Notes: a model not told the origin generated them from the letters alone. A DNA stretch of 64,000 nt from Bradyrhizobium sp. AZCC 2262 (GCF_036924535.1 NZ_JAZHRT010000001.1:868001-932000), one strand, 5' to 3'. Shown: positions 16,261 through 25,377, counted from the first letter of the stretch. Program-made: numbers and translations.

Positions 16261-17349
16261 TTAAGCCTCCTTCATCCCGAACAACCTCGCCGCATTCCCG
16301 CCTAGGATCGCGATCTTCTGTTTGTCCGAAAGCGTCGTGGTCGCGAAGACATGGTCGACTGGGTGCTGCTCCCAGGGGATCGGGTGGTCGGTGCCCAGCA
16401 ACACCTGGCTGGCGCCGACCTGCGCCACCAGATGGCGCAGGCCTTCCGGCGTGAACACCATGGCGTCGAAATAGAGCTGGTTGAGATATTCGGACGGCTT
16501 TTTCTTCAGCGTGATGTTCGGATTGCAGTTTTGCGGTGACACGAAGCATGCATGGTCGCCGCGCGCGGCGTAGGAGCCGAGATAGCCGCCGCCATGCGCG
16601 GCAATGATCTTGAGCCCGGGGAAGCGATCGAGCGTTCCCTCGAAGATCAGGTGATGCAGGGCGATCGTGGTGTCGAGCGGATTGCCGATGGTGTTCGACA
16701 GCCAGCCATTGCCCTTGAAACGCTTGGCGAGTTCCGGCGTGCTCTGCGGATGGATGAACAACACCGCGCCGAGTTCTTCCGCCTTGGCCCAGACGGGATG
16801 GAATTTCGGATCGGAAAAATCCTCACCCAGCACGCTGCCGCCGATCGCGGCCCCGCGAAGGCCCTGTTTCTTGACCGCCGTTTCGAGTTGCTGCGCCGCG
16901 AGATCGGGATACTGCAGTGTCAGGGAAGCGAAGGCGGCAAACCGCTCGGGCCGCGCCGCGCAAAGCTCTGCCAGTTTCTCGTTCTGAACTTTGACGATCT
17001 GAGCCGCGGTGTCTCGATCCTTGCCGTACCAGAACGGATTGATCGACAGCACCTCCATATCGATTGCCATCGCATCCATTTCCTTCAGGCGCTGTTCGAT
17101 GGCAATGAAATGCTCGGGCACGCCCTTGACTGGTGGCAGAACCTTGTCGGCCCCGTCCCCCATCAGGTTAATGGCTTCACGGAAATAGCAATGTGCGTGA
17201 ACATCCACCGTCGCGACGCGCTTGCCGTTGACTTTGACCGGCAGGCGAGGGGCCTTCGGTTGGGCGTGGGCCGCATCCAGCAGACCACAACTGCAAAAGG
17301 CTATTCCGCTCGCGGCCGCGCCTCTCAAGAAGTTCCGTCGGGTGGTCAT
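16261..17349 (-). CDS. Tat-exported amidohydrolase (ACMSD/amidohydrolase-2 family)
   Basis: The protein (362 aa) starts with a twin-arginine signal, MTTRRNFLRGAAASG, ending around DAAHAQ. The mature part is an amidohydrolase-2 TIM barrel: the N-terminal metal pair is VDVHAHCYF, followed by AVLFIHPQ, KIIAAHGGGYLGSY and the late Asp in LLGTDHPIPWEQHP. Relatives decarboxylate aminocarboxymuconate semialdehyde or hydroxybenzoates, usually in the cytoplasm, so export is noteworthy. The longer open frame upstream of 17349 is rejected because the Tat motif and a GGGAGG site fix the start. It is divergent from a Bug receptor. Confidence 0.87.
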   Translation of the reverse strand: MTTRRNFLRGAAASGIAFCSCGLLDAAHAQPKAPRLPVKVNGKRVATVDVHAHCYFREAINLMGDGADKVLPPVKGVPEHFIAIEQRLKEMDAMAIDMEVLSINPFWYGKDRDTAAQIVKVQNEKLAELCAARPERFAAFASLTLQYPDLAAQQLETAVKKQGLRGAAIGGSVLGEDFSDPKFHPVWAKAEELGAVLFIHPQSTPELAKRFKGNGWLSNTIGNPLDTTIALHHLIFEGTLDRFPGLKIIAAHGGGYLGSYAARGDHACFVSPQNCNPNITLKKKPSEYLNQLYFDAMVFTPEGLRHLVAQVGASQVLLGTDHPIPWEQHPVDHVFATTTLSDKQKIAILGGNAARLFGMKEA

Positions 17350-17501
17350 TGGTCGCCTCCCTTTATAGTTCGAATCGCGCTTCCTCAGGCCGGTCGATTG
17401 ACGTGCCGGCTCATTCGTTTTACCGGCGACCACATTGCCAAGTTGGACGCGGAAGGGCAATCATTCTCGGAAAGATTGCGACCTACAGGGAGAAACTTCA
17501 A

Positions 17502-18470
17502 ATGCGCCTGCTTTATTCGCTGATCCCGGCGCTCGCGCTGTTCTCAAGCCACCCTGCGATCGCGCAGGGGAGCTATCCGGATCGGCCCATCAAGATGATC
17601 GTGCCCCTGGCTGCGGCAAGTGCGGTCGATGTCGCCGCGCGGATCGTCACCCAGAAGATGGCCGACAACATGGGTCAGCAATTCGTGATCCTGAACCAGC
17701 CGGGCGCGTCGGGGCTGATCGGGGCCGAGGCCGTCGCCCGCGCCGAGCCGGACGGCTACACGATTGGTGGCTTCAACGACAGCATCATGACCATGGTGCC
17801 GAACCTGCAGTCCAAGATGCGCTGGGACATCCTGAAGGACTTCGAGCCGGTGTCGCTGGTTGCGACGGTGGAATGGGGGCTGATTGCCAACAATCAGGCC
17901 AGCTTCAAGAGCGCGGCCGACCTGATCGCAGCCGCGAAGGCAGCGCCCGGCAAGATCGACTATGGCTCAGGCGGGCCGGGAAGCCCGCAGCATCTGGCGA
18001 TGGCGATGTTCGCGTCGGCGGCCGGCATATCGCTGACGCATGTGCCCTACAAGGGAGCCACTCAAGCCGCAACCGACGTCGCCGCCGGCCAGATTCCCGT
18101 CGGCTTCCAGGGTCTGGGCACTGTTGCAGCGCTGGTGCGCGGCGGCCAACTCAAGCTGATCGGGGTGACCACCGAGAAGAGATTGCCGCAATTTCCTGAC
18201 GTGCCGACCGTCTCGGAATCCGGCCTGCCTGGCTTCTTCTTCAACTCATGGTTTGCAATTCTAGCCCCTGCCGGCACCCCGAAGGACATCATTGCGCGTT
18301 TGAATGCCGAGGCGCTGAGGGCAGTCGGCGATCCCGAAGTGCGCCGCAAACTTGAAGAGCTGGGCTTCGCGGTGCGCGGCAGTTCGGCGGAGGAGTTGCG
18401 CACCATGACGCGCGATCAGCTCGCCAAGTATGAGCGCGTGATCAGGGAAACCGGAATCGCCAAGGAATAA
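17502..18470 (+). CDS. Tripartite tricarboxylate transporter receptor (Bug/TctC family)
   Basis: The 322-residue precursor has a signal peptide (MRLLYSLIPALALFSSHPAIA) and the Bug-family blocks YPDRPIKMIVPLAAASAVD, INQPGASG-like LNQPGASGLIGAEAVA, PDGYTI, and THVPYKGATQAATDVAAGQI. Bug proteins bind carboxylates or amides in the periplasm and need TctA/TctB membrane partners. None are adjacent, so this receptor is an orphan or borrows subunits from elsewhere. It shares a 152-nt divergent region with the exported amidohydrolase, which hints at a common substrate. Confidence 0.88.
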   Translation: MRLLYSLIPALALFSSHPAIAQGSYPDRPIKMIVPLAAASAVDVAARIVTQKMADNMGQQFVILNQPGASGLIGAEAVARAEPDGYTIGGFNDSIMTMVPNLQSKMRWDILKDFEPVSLVATVEWGLIANNQASFKSAADLIAAAKAAPGKIDYGSGGPGSPQHLAMAMFASAAGISLTHVPYKGATQAATDVAAGQIPVGFQGLGTVAALVRGGQLKLIGVTTEKRLPQFPDVPTVSESGLPGFFFNSWFAILAPAGTPKDIIARLNAEALRAVGDPEVRRKLEELGFAVRGSSAEELRTMTRDQLAKYERVIRETGIAKE

Positions 18471-18510
18471 CCGCCGGATGGCGCCACAGACGCCTGCGGC
18501 CTGTCTCCAG

Positions 18511-18790
18511 TCAGTAGCAGGCGTAATGGGGGCCGCCGCGGCCAACGTAGTACTCGGCGCCCATCGCACAGGGACCGGCGCCCCACGCGTAAGCTCCGCG
18601 AATCTGGTTACGCTGCTGGTAGTCGCCGGTATATGGGACTGTTAGCTGCTTTGTTCTGGCAGTTCGCGTTCGGATAGAACTGCGCACAGTAGCCCGGATT
18701 GTAGACAACCTCCTGCGCGGAGGCCGGCGTTGCGACCGCGACGTAAAGACCGAATGACGTCCAATCTTCCCAGCCCGAAATCCAACGCAT
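18511..18790 (-). pseudogene. Frameshifted small secreted protein
   Basis: Read on the minus strand, one frame from an ATG at 18790 gives a signal-like segment ending PASAQ, then NPGYCAQFYPNANCQN. The matching continuation, PYTGDYQQRNQIRG to the end at 18511, lies in the neighbouring frame. Dropping one base from the GGG run at 18635-18637 joins them into a protein of about 92 residues. I recognise the CAQFYPNANCQN pattern as a recurrent small exported protein of Bradyrhizobium. The short N terminus is also a poor signal peptide, so decay may be more general. Confidence 0.6.
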
Positions 18791-19416
18791 CCCGACAGAC
18801 GGATAATTCTTGCAAACCGGGACAGGCTGTGAGCGCGATATAACGTCCGTTCGTCGGAGTCTTGTGGAGATGATTTCCGCCGATCGGACGGCATTGCCAC
18901 CGCCGACGGTTGCGTGACGATGTTAGCGCCCTCGAGCCTGTCAGGCGTTGGCGTCTCCATCGGCGTTCACGGCTGGCGGCGGCTATTTTTGCGGCAATCG
19001 GACTCGGAGTGACGTTTTCGGGAAGATCGATCGCAGGTCTCTTACCCACGCCGAAGGAGTTGTTCTTGCGGCATCCGGATATTTCCACGTGACGGACTTG
19101 GTTTACGGCTTTATGGCCCCCGTTTGTGATACTGTTTCCGGCTATCAGGAATCGGGACGGGCCACGGCTCCGTCAACCTGTTGAGGGTTGCTACCGTATT
19201 GGCCGGCGGATGCATGCTGTAGCGGCAAGCGCCTCGGCTGGATTGGGTGTACTATTTGTCGCAGGTTCCACGGTTATTGGAGCGTTAACGCTGAGCATTG
19301 TTTTCGCCTTCCGGCCGCCAAATCGACGCGTTTTGATGCTTTCCGGTTGAAAAGTTCACCGGCGTTGATTACGGAAGGGCTGCATCCCCCGCAGCTTTCT
19401 CTGGAGTTTGACTAAC
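18791..19416. other. Gene-poor stretch upstream of the Crp-family regulator
   Basis: About 630 bases hold no gene I can support. Short frames on both strands have no ribosome binding sites and no recognisable motifs. At 19343-19362 there is an imperfect inverted repeat (CCGGTTGAAAAGTTCACCGG) about 55 bases before the regulator start. It could be an autoregulatory site, since TTCAC half-sites also occur beyond the gene. Confidence 0.45.
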
Positions 19417-20151
19417 GTGCCTCAACAAAGGACGGGTGAAGCTCACGGGTTCTCGAGCAGCAAACTGTCGGTCTTGCGCAAGCACCCGATTTTTGCCGAC
19501 CTCGAGCCGGAGGCGTTCGAGCAGCTCTGCCGTTACGCCAAACACTCCACGCTGAAGCGGGGGACCACGCTGTTTTCCAAAGGCGACCCCGGCCACAGCC
19601 TGTACGCGGTCATTTCGGGTACGGTAAAGATGAGCATTTCCTCGCCGGATGGCCGCAACGCGATCCTGAACATCGTTGGGCCTGGGGAAATTTTTGGCGA
19701 GATCGCGCTGCTCGACGGACAAGACCGCTCGACCGACGCCATCGCAAACAGCAATTGCGAACTCTTCGTCATCGACCGGCGCGAATTCATCCCCTTTGTG
19801 AAGGCTCAACCAGCATTGGCAATGAAATTCATCGAATTGCTCTGCGATCGGTTGCGATCGACCAGCGATCAGGTCGAGCAGATTATCCTGCAGAATCTGC
19901 CAGGACGGCTGGCCAGTGCGCTGCTTCGCCTGTCCGAAAAGCACAACTCTGCCGCGCAGGGCCGGACCATCGCGATCACGCAGCAGGAGATCAGCGAGAT
20001 GGTCGGCATGACCCGGGAGAGCATCAACAAGCAGTTGCGTGCCTGGGCAGGCCGCGATTGGGTGCGTCTCGAGCACGGTGCCATTGTTGTGCTGAATGCC
20101 GAGATGCTTCGTGAGACTGCAGAAGCAGGGTCCGGGCACGACGGCGAATAA
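19417..20151 (+). CDS. Crp/Fnr-family transcriptional regulator
   Basis: The 244-residue protein has a cyclic-nucleotide-binding domain (LRKHPIFADLEPEAFEQLC to about residue 130, with GEIFGEIALLDGQDRSTDA in the position of the cAMP pocket) and a C-terminal Crp-type winged helix (ITQQEISEMVGMTRESINKQ). It lacks the N-terminal Cys cluster of FNR, so it is more CRP-like. I chose GTG 19417 because GGAG lies 10 nt upstream; an in-frame TTG at 19408 is too close to that site. A perfect CRP-type operator lies 68 bases after its stop. Confidence 0.9.
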   Translation: MPQQRTGEAHGFSSSKLSVLRKHPIFADLEPEAFEQLCRYAKHSTLKRGTTLFSKGDPGHSLYAVISGTVKMSISSPDGRNAILNIVGPGEIFGEIALLDGQDRSTDAIANSNCELFVIDRREFIPFVKAQPALAMKFIELLCDRLRSTSDQVEQIILQNLPGRLASALLRLSEKHNSAAQGRTIAITQQEISEMVGMTRESINKQLRAWAGRDWVRLEHGAIVVLNAEMLRETAEAGSGHDGE

Positions 20152-20218
20152 GTATCTCACTGCCGCGACCGCGGGCCGGACTGGCGGCGTTCACACAAAC
20201 CGGTGAATGACGCGAGCG

Positions 20219-20234
20219 TGTGAAGCAATTCACA
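20219..20234. promoter_or_regulatory. CRP-type operator
   Basis: TGTGAAGCAATTCACA matches the enterobacterial CRP consensus TGTGA-N6-TCACA exactly. A further TTCACACAA lies at 20190-20198. The site is between the Crp-family gene and the small membrane-protein gene that starts at 20298, so the neighbouring regulator is its likely ligand. Confidence 0.7.
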
Positions 20235-20297
20235 CAAGCCCTATCTGTATGGCACTAAGCAATTCCCCGGATGGGACATCCGTAACTGAAGGCGTCC

Positions 20298-20528
20298 GTG
20301 CAGGGTCCGTTAGACAAGCAGCCCCGAGACAGCCACGGCGTCTATCGGAATTGGACCATCAAGCTATTTGCGATGCCGATCCTCGTCTTGGTCGCGCTGA
20401 TTGGATTTGCGGTCACCCACCCCCAGATATCCAGATGGATATCGGATGCCGTTGAGGCCGAATTTGTCGGGCCGTACCTCGCTCCGGCCAAGCCCGCCGG
20501 TGATGTCCGGACTGCCAAGGTTCATTGA
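20298..20528 (+). CDS. Small single-span membrane protein (76 aa)
   Basis: A GTG start gives a 76-residue protein with a polar N terminus, a YRNWTIKLF lead-in, one membrane helix (LFAMPILVLVALIGFAV) and a short soluble tail ending AKPAGDVRTAKVH. I recall similar short proteins in Bradyrhizobium, with no known function. The upstream perfect CRP-type site suggests control by the adjacent Crp-family regulator. Its last 7 nt overlap the end of the convergent livF-type gene. Confidence 0.6.
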   Translation: MQGPLDKQPRDSHGVYRNWTIKLFAMPILVLVALIGFAVTHPQISRWISDAVEAEFVGPYLAPAKPAGDVRTAKVH

Positions 20529-21187
20529 CCCGCGGGATTGGCGCCACGCTCGATTGTGAATTCCACGTCAATCAGCCCACGCGAGTGATTGAGGTCCGAT
20601 TGCGACATCAGCAAGGTCAGGTCCTTGCCCTTGAGGGATGCAAGCACCTCCGACAGCCGTTCCGACAGCGCTGGCGCGATGCCTTCGAACGGCTCGTCGA
20701 GCAGCAGGCATTTGGTGCCAATGGCAAGCGCCCGGCCGAGCGCGACCAGCTTTTGCTGCCCGCCGCTCAGCAATAGCGCCTTGCGCTGGCGCATCTCGGT
20801 GAGTTCGCCGATCACCTCATAGACGAATTCGAGCCGGGCCTTGCGGTCGAGATGTTCTGCTACCCACAACGGCAACATGATGTTTTCCTCGACCGTCAAC
20901 TGAGGCACCAGGCAGCGGTCTTCCGGCATATAGCCGATTCCGAGTGCCGCGCGCGCATGGCGGGGACGGGACGACAGGTCTTTGCCTTCGAACCGCACCA
21001 TGCCCCTGGCCGGCGTGAGGTGCCCCATGATCGAACGCATCAGCGTCGTCTTGCCCGCGCCGTTGCGGCCCACCAGACTGACCATGGCGCCTTTCGCGAC
21101 GTGCATGGTAAAGCCGCGCAATGCCGGCATCGACTGGATCTCGACGACGAGATTGTCGATTGCGAGCAAGGGCGCCACGTCGCTCAT
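20522..21187 (-). CDS. Liv-type ABC transporter ATPase (LivF family)
   Basis: The 221-residue ATPase has Walker A GRNGAGKTT, signature LSGGQQKLVALGRAL and Walker B CLLLDEPFEGIAP, with the LivF-typical YMPEDR before the signature. It is slightly shorter than usual LivF (about 235). It is the last gene of a livHMGF-type operon and starts within the stop of the LivG-type gene (ATGA). Substrate class is inferred from the family only: amino acids, amides or small carboxylates. Confidence 0.9.
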   Translation of the reverse strand: MSDVAPLLAIDNLVVEIQSMPALRGFTMHVAKGAMVSLVGRNGAGKTTLMRSIMGHLTPARGMVRFEGKDLSSRPRHARAALGIGYMPEDRCLVPQLTVEENIMLPLWVAEHLDRKARLEFVYEVIGELTEMRQRKALLLSGGQQKLVALGRALAIGTKCLLLDEPFEGIAPALSERLSEVLASLKGKDLTLLMSQSDLNHSRGLIDVEFTIERGANPAGQ

Positions 21188-21930
21188 CGCGCGCCCCCGG
21201 TGACGTAGCGGCGCACTTCCTGATTATTCAGGACCTCGGCGGGCACCCCGTCGGCCAGAATCCGACCCTGATAGAACGCGACCACGCGATCGGCATAGCG
21301 GCTGACGATTTCCATGTCGTGCTCGACGAATACGACGGTTGCTGCGTCGGGCGCGACGGCGTGGATCACGCGGTCCATGGTCGTGAATTTTTCTTCCGCC
21401 GATACGCCGGAGGTTGGCTCATCCAGCAGCAGTAGTTTCGGACGACGCACCAGTGCCATGGCGATGTCGATCAATTTGCGCACGCCACCCGCAAGCTCCG
21501 AGATCGGGCGATCGGCCAGATCGGCAAGGCCAAAGCGTTCCAGCAACTCGACCGCGTTGTCGCGGCGGCCTTGGGCCTCCGCAGGCGCCCGGAGTGACAT
21601 TCGTGTGCCGATGCCGGAAATCGCCACAGTGAGATTTTCGGCGGCGGTGAGCTCGACAAACAGTTGCGGAATCTGAAAGGAGCGGGAGATGCCAAGCCGG
21701 GCGACGCTTCGTGGCGAACATCTGCCGATGTCAATTCCGTCGAGCAGGATCGTCCCGTTGTCGGGTTTCAGATAGCCGGTGACCATATTGACGAAGGTGG
21801 TTTTGCCTGCGCCGTTGGCGCCGATCAGGCTGATCTTCTGACCGGCCGGAATATCGAGGGTAAGCGCATCGGCCGCAACCACCGCGCCAAAGCGCTTCTC
21901 GAGCTGGCGCACCGAAAGAGCCGGGTTCAC
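21184..21930 (-). CDS. Liv-type ABC transporter ATPase (LivG family)
   Basis: The 248-residue ATPase has Walker A GANGAGKTT, Walker B LLLLDEPTSGVS and the H-loop FVEHDME. The signature region reads SELAGGVRKLIDIAMAL, a departure from the canonical LSGGQ but in the expected place. Its start overlaps the LivM-type stop and its stop overlaps the LivF-type start, so all are translationally coupled. Confidence 0.9.
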   Translation of the reverse strand: MNPALSVRQLEKRFGAVVAADALTLDIPAGQKISLIGANGAGKTTFVNMVTGYLKPDNGTILLDGIDIGRCSPRSVARLGISRSFQIPQLFVELTAAENLTVAISGIGTRMSLRAPAEAQGRRDNAVELLERFGLADLADRPISELAGGVRKLIDIAMALVRRPKLLLLDEPTSGVSAEEKFTTMDRVIHAVAPDAATVVFVEHDMEIVSRYADRVVAFYQGRILADGVPAEVLNNQEVRRYVTGGAR

Positions 21931-22916
21931 GGTGCGGCTCCCCGTTCGGCGGTGAGGGGGGCCGTCGCCGGGATGTGCTGCTTATGCCGGTCCCTGATCC
22001 AGAGCGAACCGATGCCACGCGGCAGAAACAGAATGACGCCCAGGAGGAAGACGCCGAGCACGAGCTGCCAGGTGTTGGGCAAATAGAGATTCGAAAACGA
22101 ACGGACCAGCTCCAGCGCCATCGAGGCGACGAAGACGGCGGCCACGCTCTGGTTACCGGCAAGCACCGCCACGAAGACGAATTCGCCCGACGTGGTCCAG
22201 TATGCGAATTGCGGATCGATATGCCGCTGCGCCATCAGGGCAAAGGCGCCGCTGGCGCCGGCGAAGATCGCGGCGATCAGGAAGTTGATCGATATGATCC
22301 GGTTGGCCGAGAGGCCGAGATACTCCACTCGCAGATTGTTTTCGCGCACCGCCAGGCTGGCAAGGCCAAATTCGGACCGGAACAGGATGGTCGTGGCGAT
22401 GCCGGCAAATCCGGTCACGATGACCGAGACGGCATACAGCATGAAGTCGGCTTCGCGCGGATCGGTGAAGCTCATGCCAAACAGGCTCGGCCGCCCGACA
22501 TTGAAGCCGTCGGAGCCGCCAAGCGCGGTCGATTTCACCAGCGCGCCGTAAAACACCATCGATAGCGCCAAGGTCAGCATGCCAAAGAAAATCCCGCTGT
22601 AGCGCGCGATCAACGGCCCGATGACCAGGCCGAGCAGGCCGCCGCAAGCCGCGCCGACGATCACCTGCGCTACCGCGTCGGTGAGGCCCCAGGCGTTGGC
22701 GATCAGCGCCACGCCATAACCGCCGGCGGCAAAGAACAGGCCTTGGCCGAACGAGACGTTGCCGGTGCGCGCCAGCACGACGATGCCAAGGGCGATCAGC
22801 GCGTTGGAGGCGGCAATCGTCGCCAGCGACAAGGTCCAGGTCGGCAGCACGCGGCCGAACAGCGTCACGCCGGCGACAAGGGCGATCATGACCAGGGGAT
22901 GCAGGTCCTTCCTCAT
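21927..22916 (-). CDS. Liv-type ABC transporter permease (LivM family)
   Basis: The 329-residue membrane protein has eight to ten predicted spans and the LivM-typical GNVSFGQGLFFAAGGYG, NNLRVEYLGLSANRI and VLLGVILFLPRG-like VFLLGVILFLPRGIGSLW near the end. A polar tail of about 20 residues follows. It shares one base with the LivH-type stop and 4 nt with the LivG-type start. Confidence 0.9.
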   Translation of the reverse strand: MRKDLHPLVMIALVAGVTLFGRVLPTWTLSLATIAASNALIALGIVVLARTGNVSFGQGLFFAAGGYGVALIANAWGLTDAVAQVIVGAACGGLLGLVIGPLIARYSGIFFGMLTLALSMVFYGALVKSTALGGSDGFNVGRPSLFGMSFTDPREADFMLYAVSVIVTGFAGIATTILFRSEFGLASLAVRENNLRVEYLGLSANRIISINFLIAAIFAGASGAFALMAQRHIDPQFAYWTTSGEFVFVAVLAGNQSVAAVFVASMALELVRSFSNLYLPNTWQLVLGVFLLGVILFLPRGIGSLWIRDRHKQHIPATAPLTAERGAAP

Positions 22917-23812
22917 CAGATCCGCCTTGCCGTCTCGCGCTTGAACAGACCCTCGGGGCGAAACATCAGCACTGCCGCCATGATCAAATAGATCACGAAC
23001 AGTTCGGCTTGCGGCATGAGATGCACCGAAGCCGCGCGCGCCAGCCCAACCAGAATCGCGCCGACGGCCGCGCCCTCGACGCTGCCCAGCCCTCCGATCA
23101 CGACGATGGCGAAGCTCAGGATGATGACGTCCGAGCTGAGGCCCGGCTGCATCGATATTTTCGGCGCGGTCAGGGCACCGGCGAGGGCTGCGAGCAGGAC
23201 GCCGAACGCGAAAGCGATCGCATAGACGCGGTTGACCCGCACGCCCATGCTGACGCTCATTTCCTCATTGTGTATCACGGCGAGCACGATCTTTCCGATC
23301 ACGGTGCGGTTGAGGCCGAACCAGATCGCAAAGCCGATCGCGGCCGAAATCGGGATCAGCACCAGATCGTAGCCGACGTAATAGAGCCCGGCGAATTCGA
23401 CATTGCCGAACAGCTCATATGGCTGCGTCGCATAGATCGGATTGACGCCCCAGATCAGCTTGGTGACGTCTTCAAGGATCAGAAACACGGCATAGGTCAC
23501 CAGCAGCAGTACCACTTCGTCGCGGCCGTAAAACATTTTCAGGAGGCCGCGTTCCAGCACAAGTCCGACGGCGGAGGCGATCAGCGCCACCGAGAGCAGC
23601 ATGGCGACGAAACCAACACTTGGGGGGAGGCCGCGCGCGGCGACCATGGTCACCGCGGTTGCCGCGATATAGGCGCCGAGGGCGTAGAAGCTGCCATGGG
23701 CGATGTTGAGGATCTTCAATACGCCGAATACCAGCGTTAGCCCAAGGGCGACGATGAACAGCCACGAGGCCTGAATCAGGCCATCGAGAATGATCGTCAG
23801 AAAGAAATTCAT
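22916..23812 (-). CDS. Liv-type ABC transporter permease (LivH family)
   Basis: The 298-residue permease carries the LivH blocks LVFGVLKILNIAHGSFYALG, VIHNEEMSVSMGVRVNRVYA and SFAIVVIGGLGSVEGAAVGA. It begins the four-gene membrane and ATPase part of the operon, 96 nt downstream of the receptor gene and behind a terminator-like hairpin. Confidence 0.9.
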   Translation of the reverse strand: MNFFLTIILDGLIQASWLFIVALGLTLVFGVLKILNIAHGSFYALGAYIAATAVTMVAARGLPPSVGFVAMLLSVALIASAVGLVLERGLLKMFYGRDEVVLLLVTYAVFLILEDVTKLIWGVNPIYATQPYELFGNVEFAGLYYVGYDLVLIPISAAIGFAIWFGLNRTVIGKIVLAVIHNEEMSVSMGVRVNRVYAIAFAFGVLLAALAGALTAPKISMQPGLSSDVIILSFAIVVIGGLGSVEGAAVGAILVGLARAASVHLMPQAELFVIYLIMAAVLMFRPEGLFKRETARRI

Positions 23813-23843
23813 GGCGGTGGCGTCACGCGGGTTGTCGGTGGGC

Positions 23844-23880
23844 AGAAAAAGGCGGCGCGGAGCTTAATCACGCGCCGCCT
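23844..23880 (-). terminator. Intra-operon terminator/attenuator between receptor and LivH-type genes
   Basis: On the minus strand AGGCGGCGCG (23880-23871) pairs perfectly with CGCGCCGCCT (23859-23850) across an 11-base loop and runs into a short T stretch. It lies 28 nt past the receptor stop and 37 nt before the permease start. Partial termination here would give more receptor than membrane complex. Confidence 0.75.
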
Positions 23881-23907
23881 CGTGTACTCATTGGATGCCA
23901 ATGCGGC

Positions 23908-25215
23908 CTAATTGCACTTGGCGCCCTGCATGCCGCCCTTGATCCAGTCGATCGCCTTTACGCCCGGGGGCGGGTTGACGCATTCGGCGGCGAAGTACTG
24001 GATATCGACCAGATCGACCCGCTTGAGATCCGGATTGTATTTGGTGCGGCTGAAGGCGATCGGCTGGATCGCTTGATGGCCGTCGGCGAGCTTCATCTGA
24101 ATGAGTCCGCCGGGCGACGGCCACTCGAGACCGGTCATTGCCGCGACCATTTCATCGGTCGAAGGCTTCTTTCCGCCGTTCTTGCTCATGGCTTTTTCGA
24201 CCGCGGCTTTCAATCCAAGAATCGCCTGCGTCATGCGATAGGAGGCCTGGACCGGATAGACGCCGTTGGCGGCCTCGTATCCCTTGAACAGCCAATCGTT
24301 CAGCGGCGATTTCTGCGACATCAGGCCGTAGGCGCCGCGCGCGCCGATAATGGTGCCGTCGGGCATCTTGTCGCCGAGCGGCGGCAGCACATGGTCGGCG
24401 GCGCTGAACACGAGCTGGCTACGCTTCGGCAGCCCGCGGGGGGCCGACTGCAGGACGAAAGCCTGCAAATCGCCGCCCCATAGGCTGGAATAGACCACGT
24501 CGGAGCCGGCCCCCACCAGCGCAGAAATTTCGGTGCCGTATTGCCCAGCGCCGAACTTGGGCAGCAGATCCGTCTGAACCTTGACGCCGGGATAGAGCTG
24601 TTCGGCTGCAGCGACGAAGTCGGCCCGGCTGTCCTGGCCCCAGGCGTAATCCTGGTTGATTGCCGAAAGCGTCGTCATCTTGATGTTCTTGGCCTTCATG
24701 TACCTGATGAGGCCGACATTATCCATCGTGGCATGGGCGGCAGTGCGGAACACGTAGTTGTATTTGCTGTCTTCGAAAATGCGCGGCGTTCCGCAATCCA
24801 TCAGCACCAGCATCTTCTTCAGCTCTTCGGCGATCGGCGCGACGGCAAGGCAGTCGCCAGAGCCGATATAGCCGAGCACGACGTCGACATTGTCGCGCTG
24901 GTAGAGGTTACGCAGCTCCTGCACCTGCTTGGTGGCGCCGCCGTTTTCGTCGATGATGACAGGCTCGATCTTCATACCGCCGAAGCCGACCTTCTCGTAA
25001 GGCGAGGGGGCCGCCCCCTTGTTCAACTGATCGATGACGAACTGCGCGCCGTTACGGGCGGGAACACCAAAACTATCCGCCGCCGGCCCGGAGAGGAACG
25101 TCACGATGCCGAGTTTGAAAGTTTCCTGTGCAGATGCCGGGGCCGCCAGCGTCAACGACGCCGCGGCGACGGATGCGAGTATGACAGCGCAATTGATCCG
25201 CCGAGAACGGTCCAT
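23908..25215 (-). CDS. Liv-type ABC substrate-binding protein
   Basis: The 435-residue precursor has a signal peptide (MDRSRRINCAVILASVAAAS to about ASAQ) and a type I periplasmic-binding fold: TFKLGIVTFLSGPAADSFG, IIDENGGATKQVQELRNL, INQDYAWGQDSR and YQASYRMTQ-like YPVQASYRMTQAILGLK. It is the receptor for the livHMGF-type genes that follow after a terminator hairpin. The ligand is not readable from sequence. The 162-nt upstream region should hold the promoter. Confidence 0.88.
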   Translation of the reverse strand: MDRSRRINCAVILASVAAASLTLAAPASAQETFKLGIVTFLSGPAADSFGVPARNGAQFVIDQLNKGAAPSPYEKVGFGGMKIEPVIIDENGGATKQVQELRNLYQRDNVDVVLGYIGSGDCLAVAPIAEELKKMLVLMDCGTPRIFEDSKYNYVFRTAAHATMDNVGLIRYMKAKNIKMTTLSAINQDYAWGQDSRADFVAAAEQLYPGVKVQTDLLPKFGAGQYGTEISALVGAGSDVVYSSLWGGDLQAFVLQSAPRGLPKRSQLVFSAADHVLPPLGDKMPDGTIIGARGAYGLMSQKSPLNDWLFKGYEAANGVYPVQASYRMTQAILGLKAAVEKAMSKNGGKKPSTDEMVAAMTGLEWPSPGGLIQMKLADGHQAIQPIAFSRTKYNPDLKRVDLVDIQYFAAECVNPPPGVKAIDWIKGGMQGAKCN

Positions 25216-25377
25216 GATCTCCTCCCTGGTGTCGGCGGTTGTTCCCGCCCGATTATCCGCGCCGTTTAGCCAGCGTCGGCCCTCATTGACGGGAGTTTAG
25301 GCAAGCTTTGACGGCGCGTCTATACGCGCCAAGAAGGGAGTGGGGGCGGACGGCCTGTTACCGTTCTTTGACGATGC

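Noticed and set aside
18642..19400. Several short frames in the gene-poor region
   Set aside because: No ribosome binding sites, no recognisable motif, conflicting frames on both strands.
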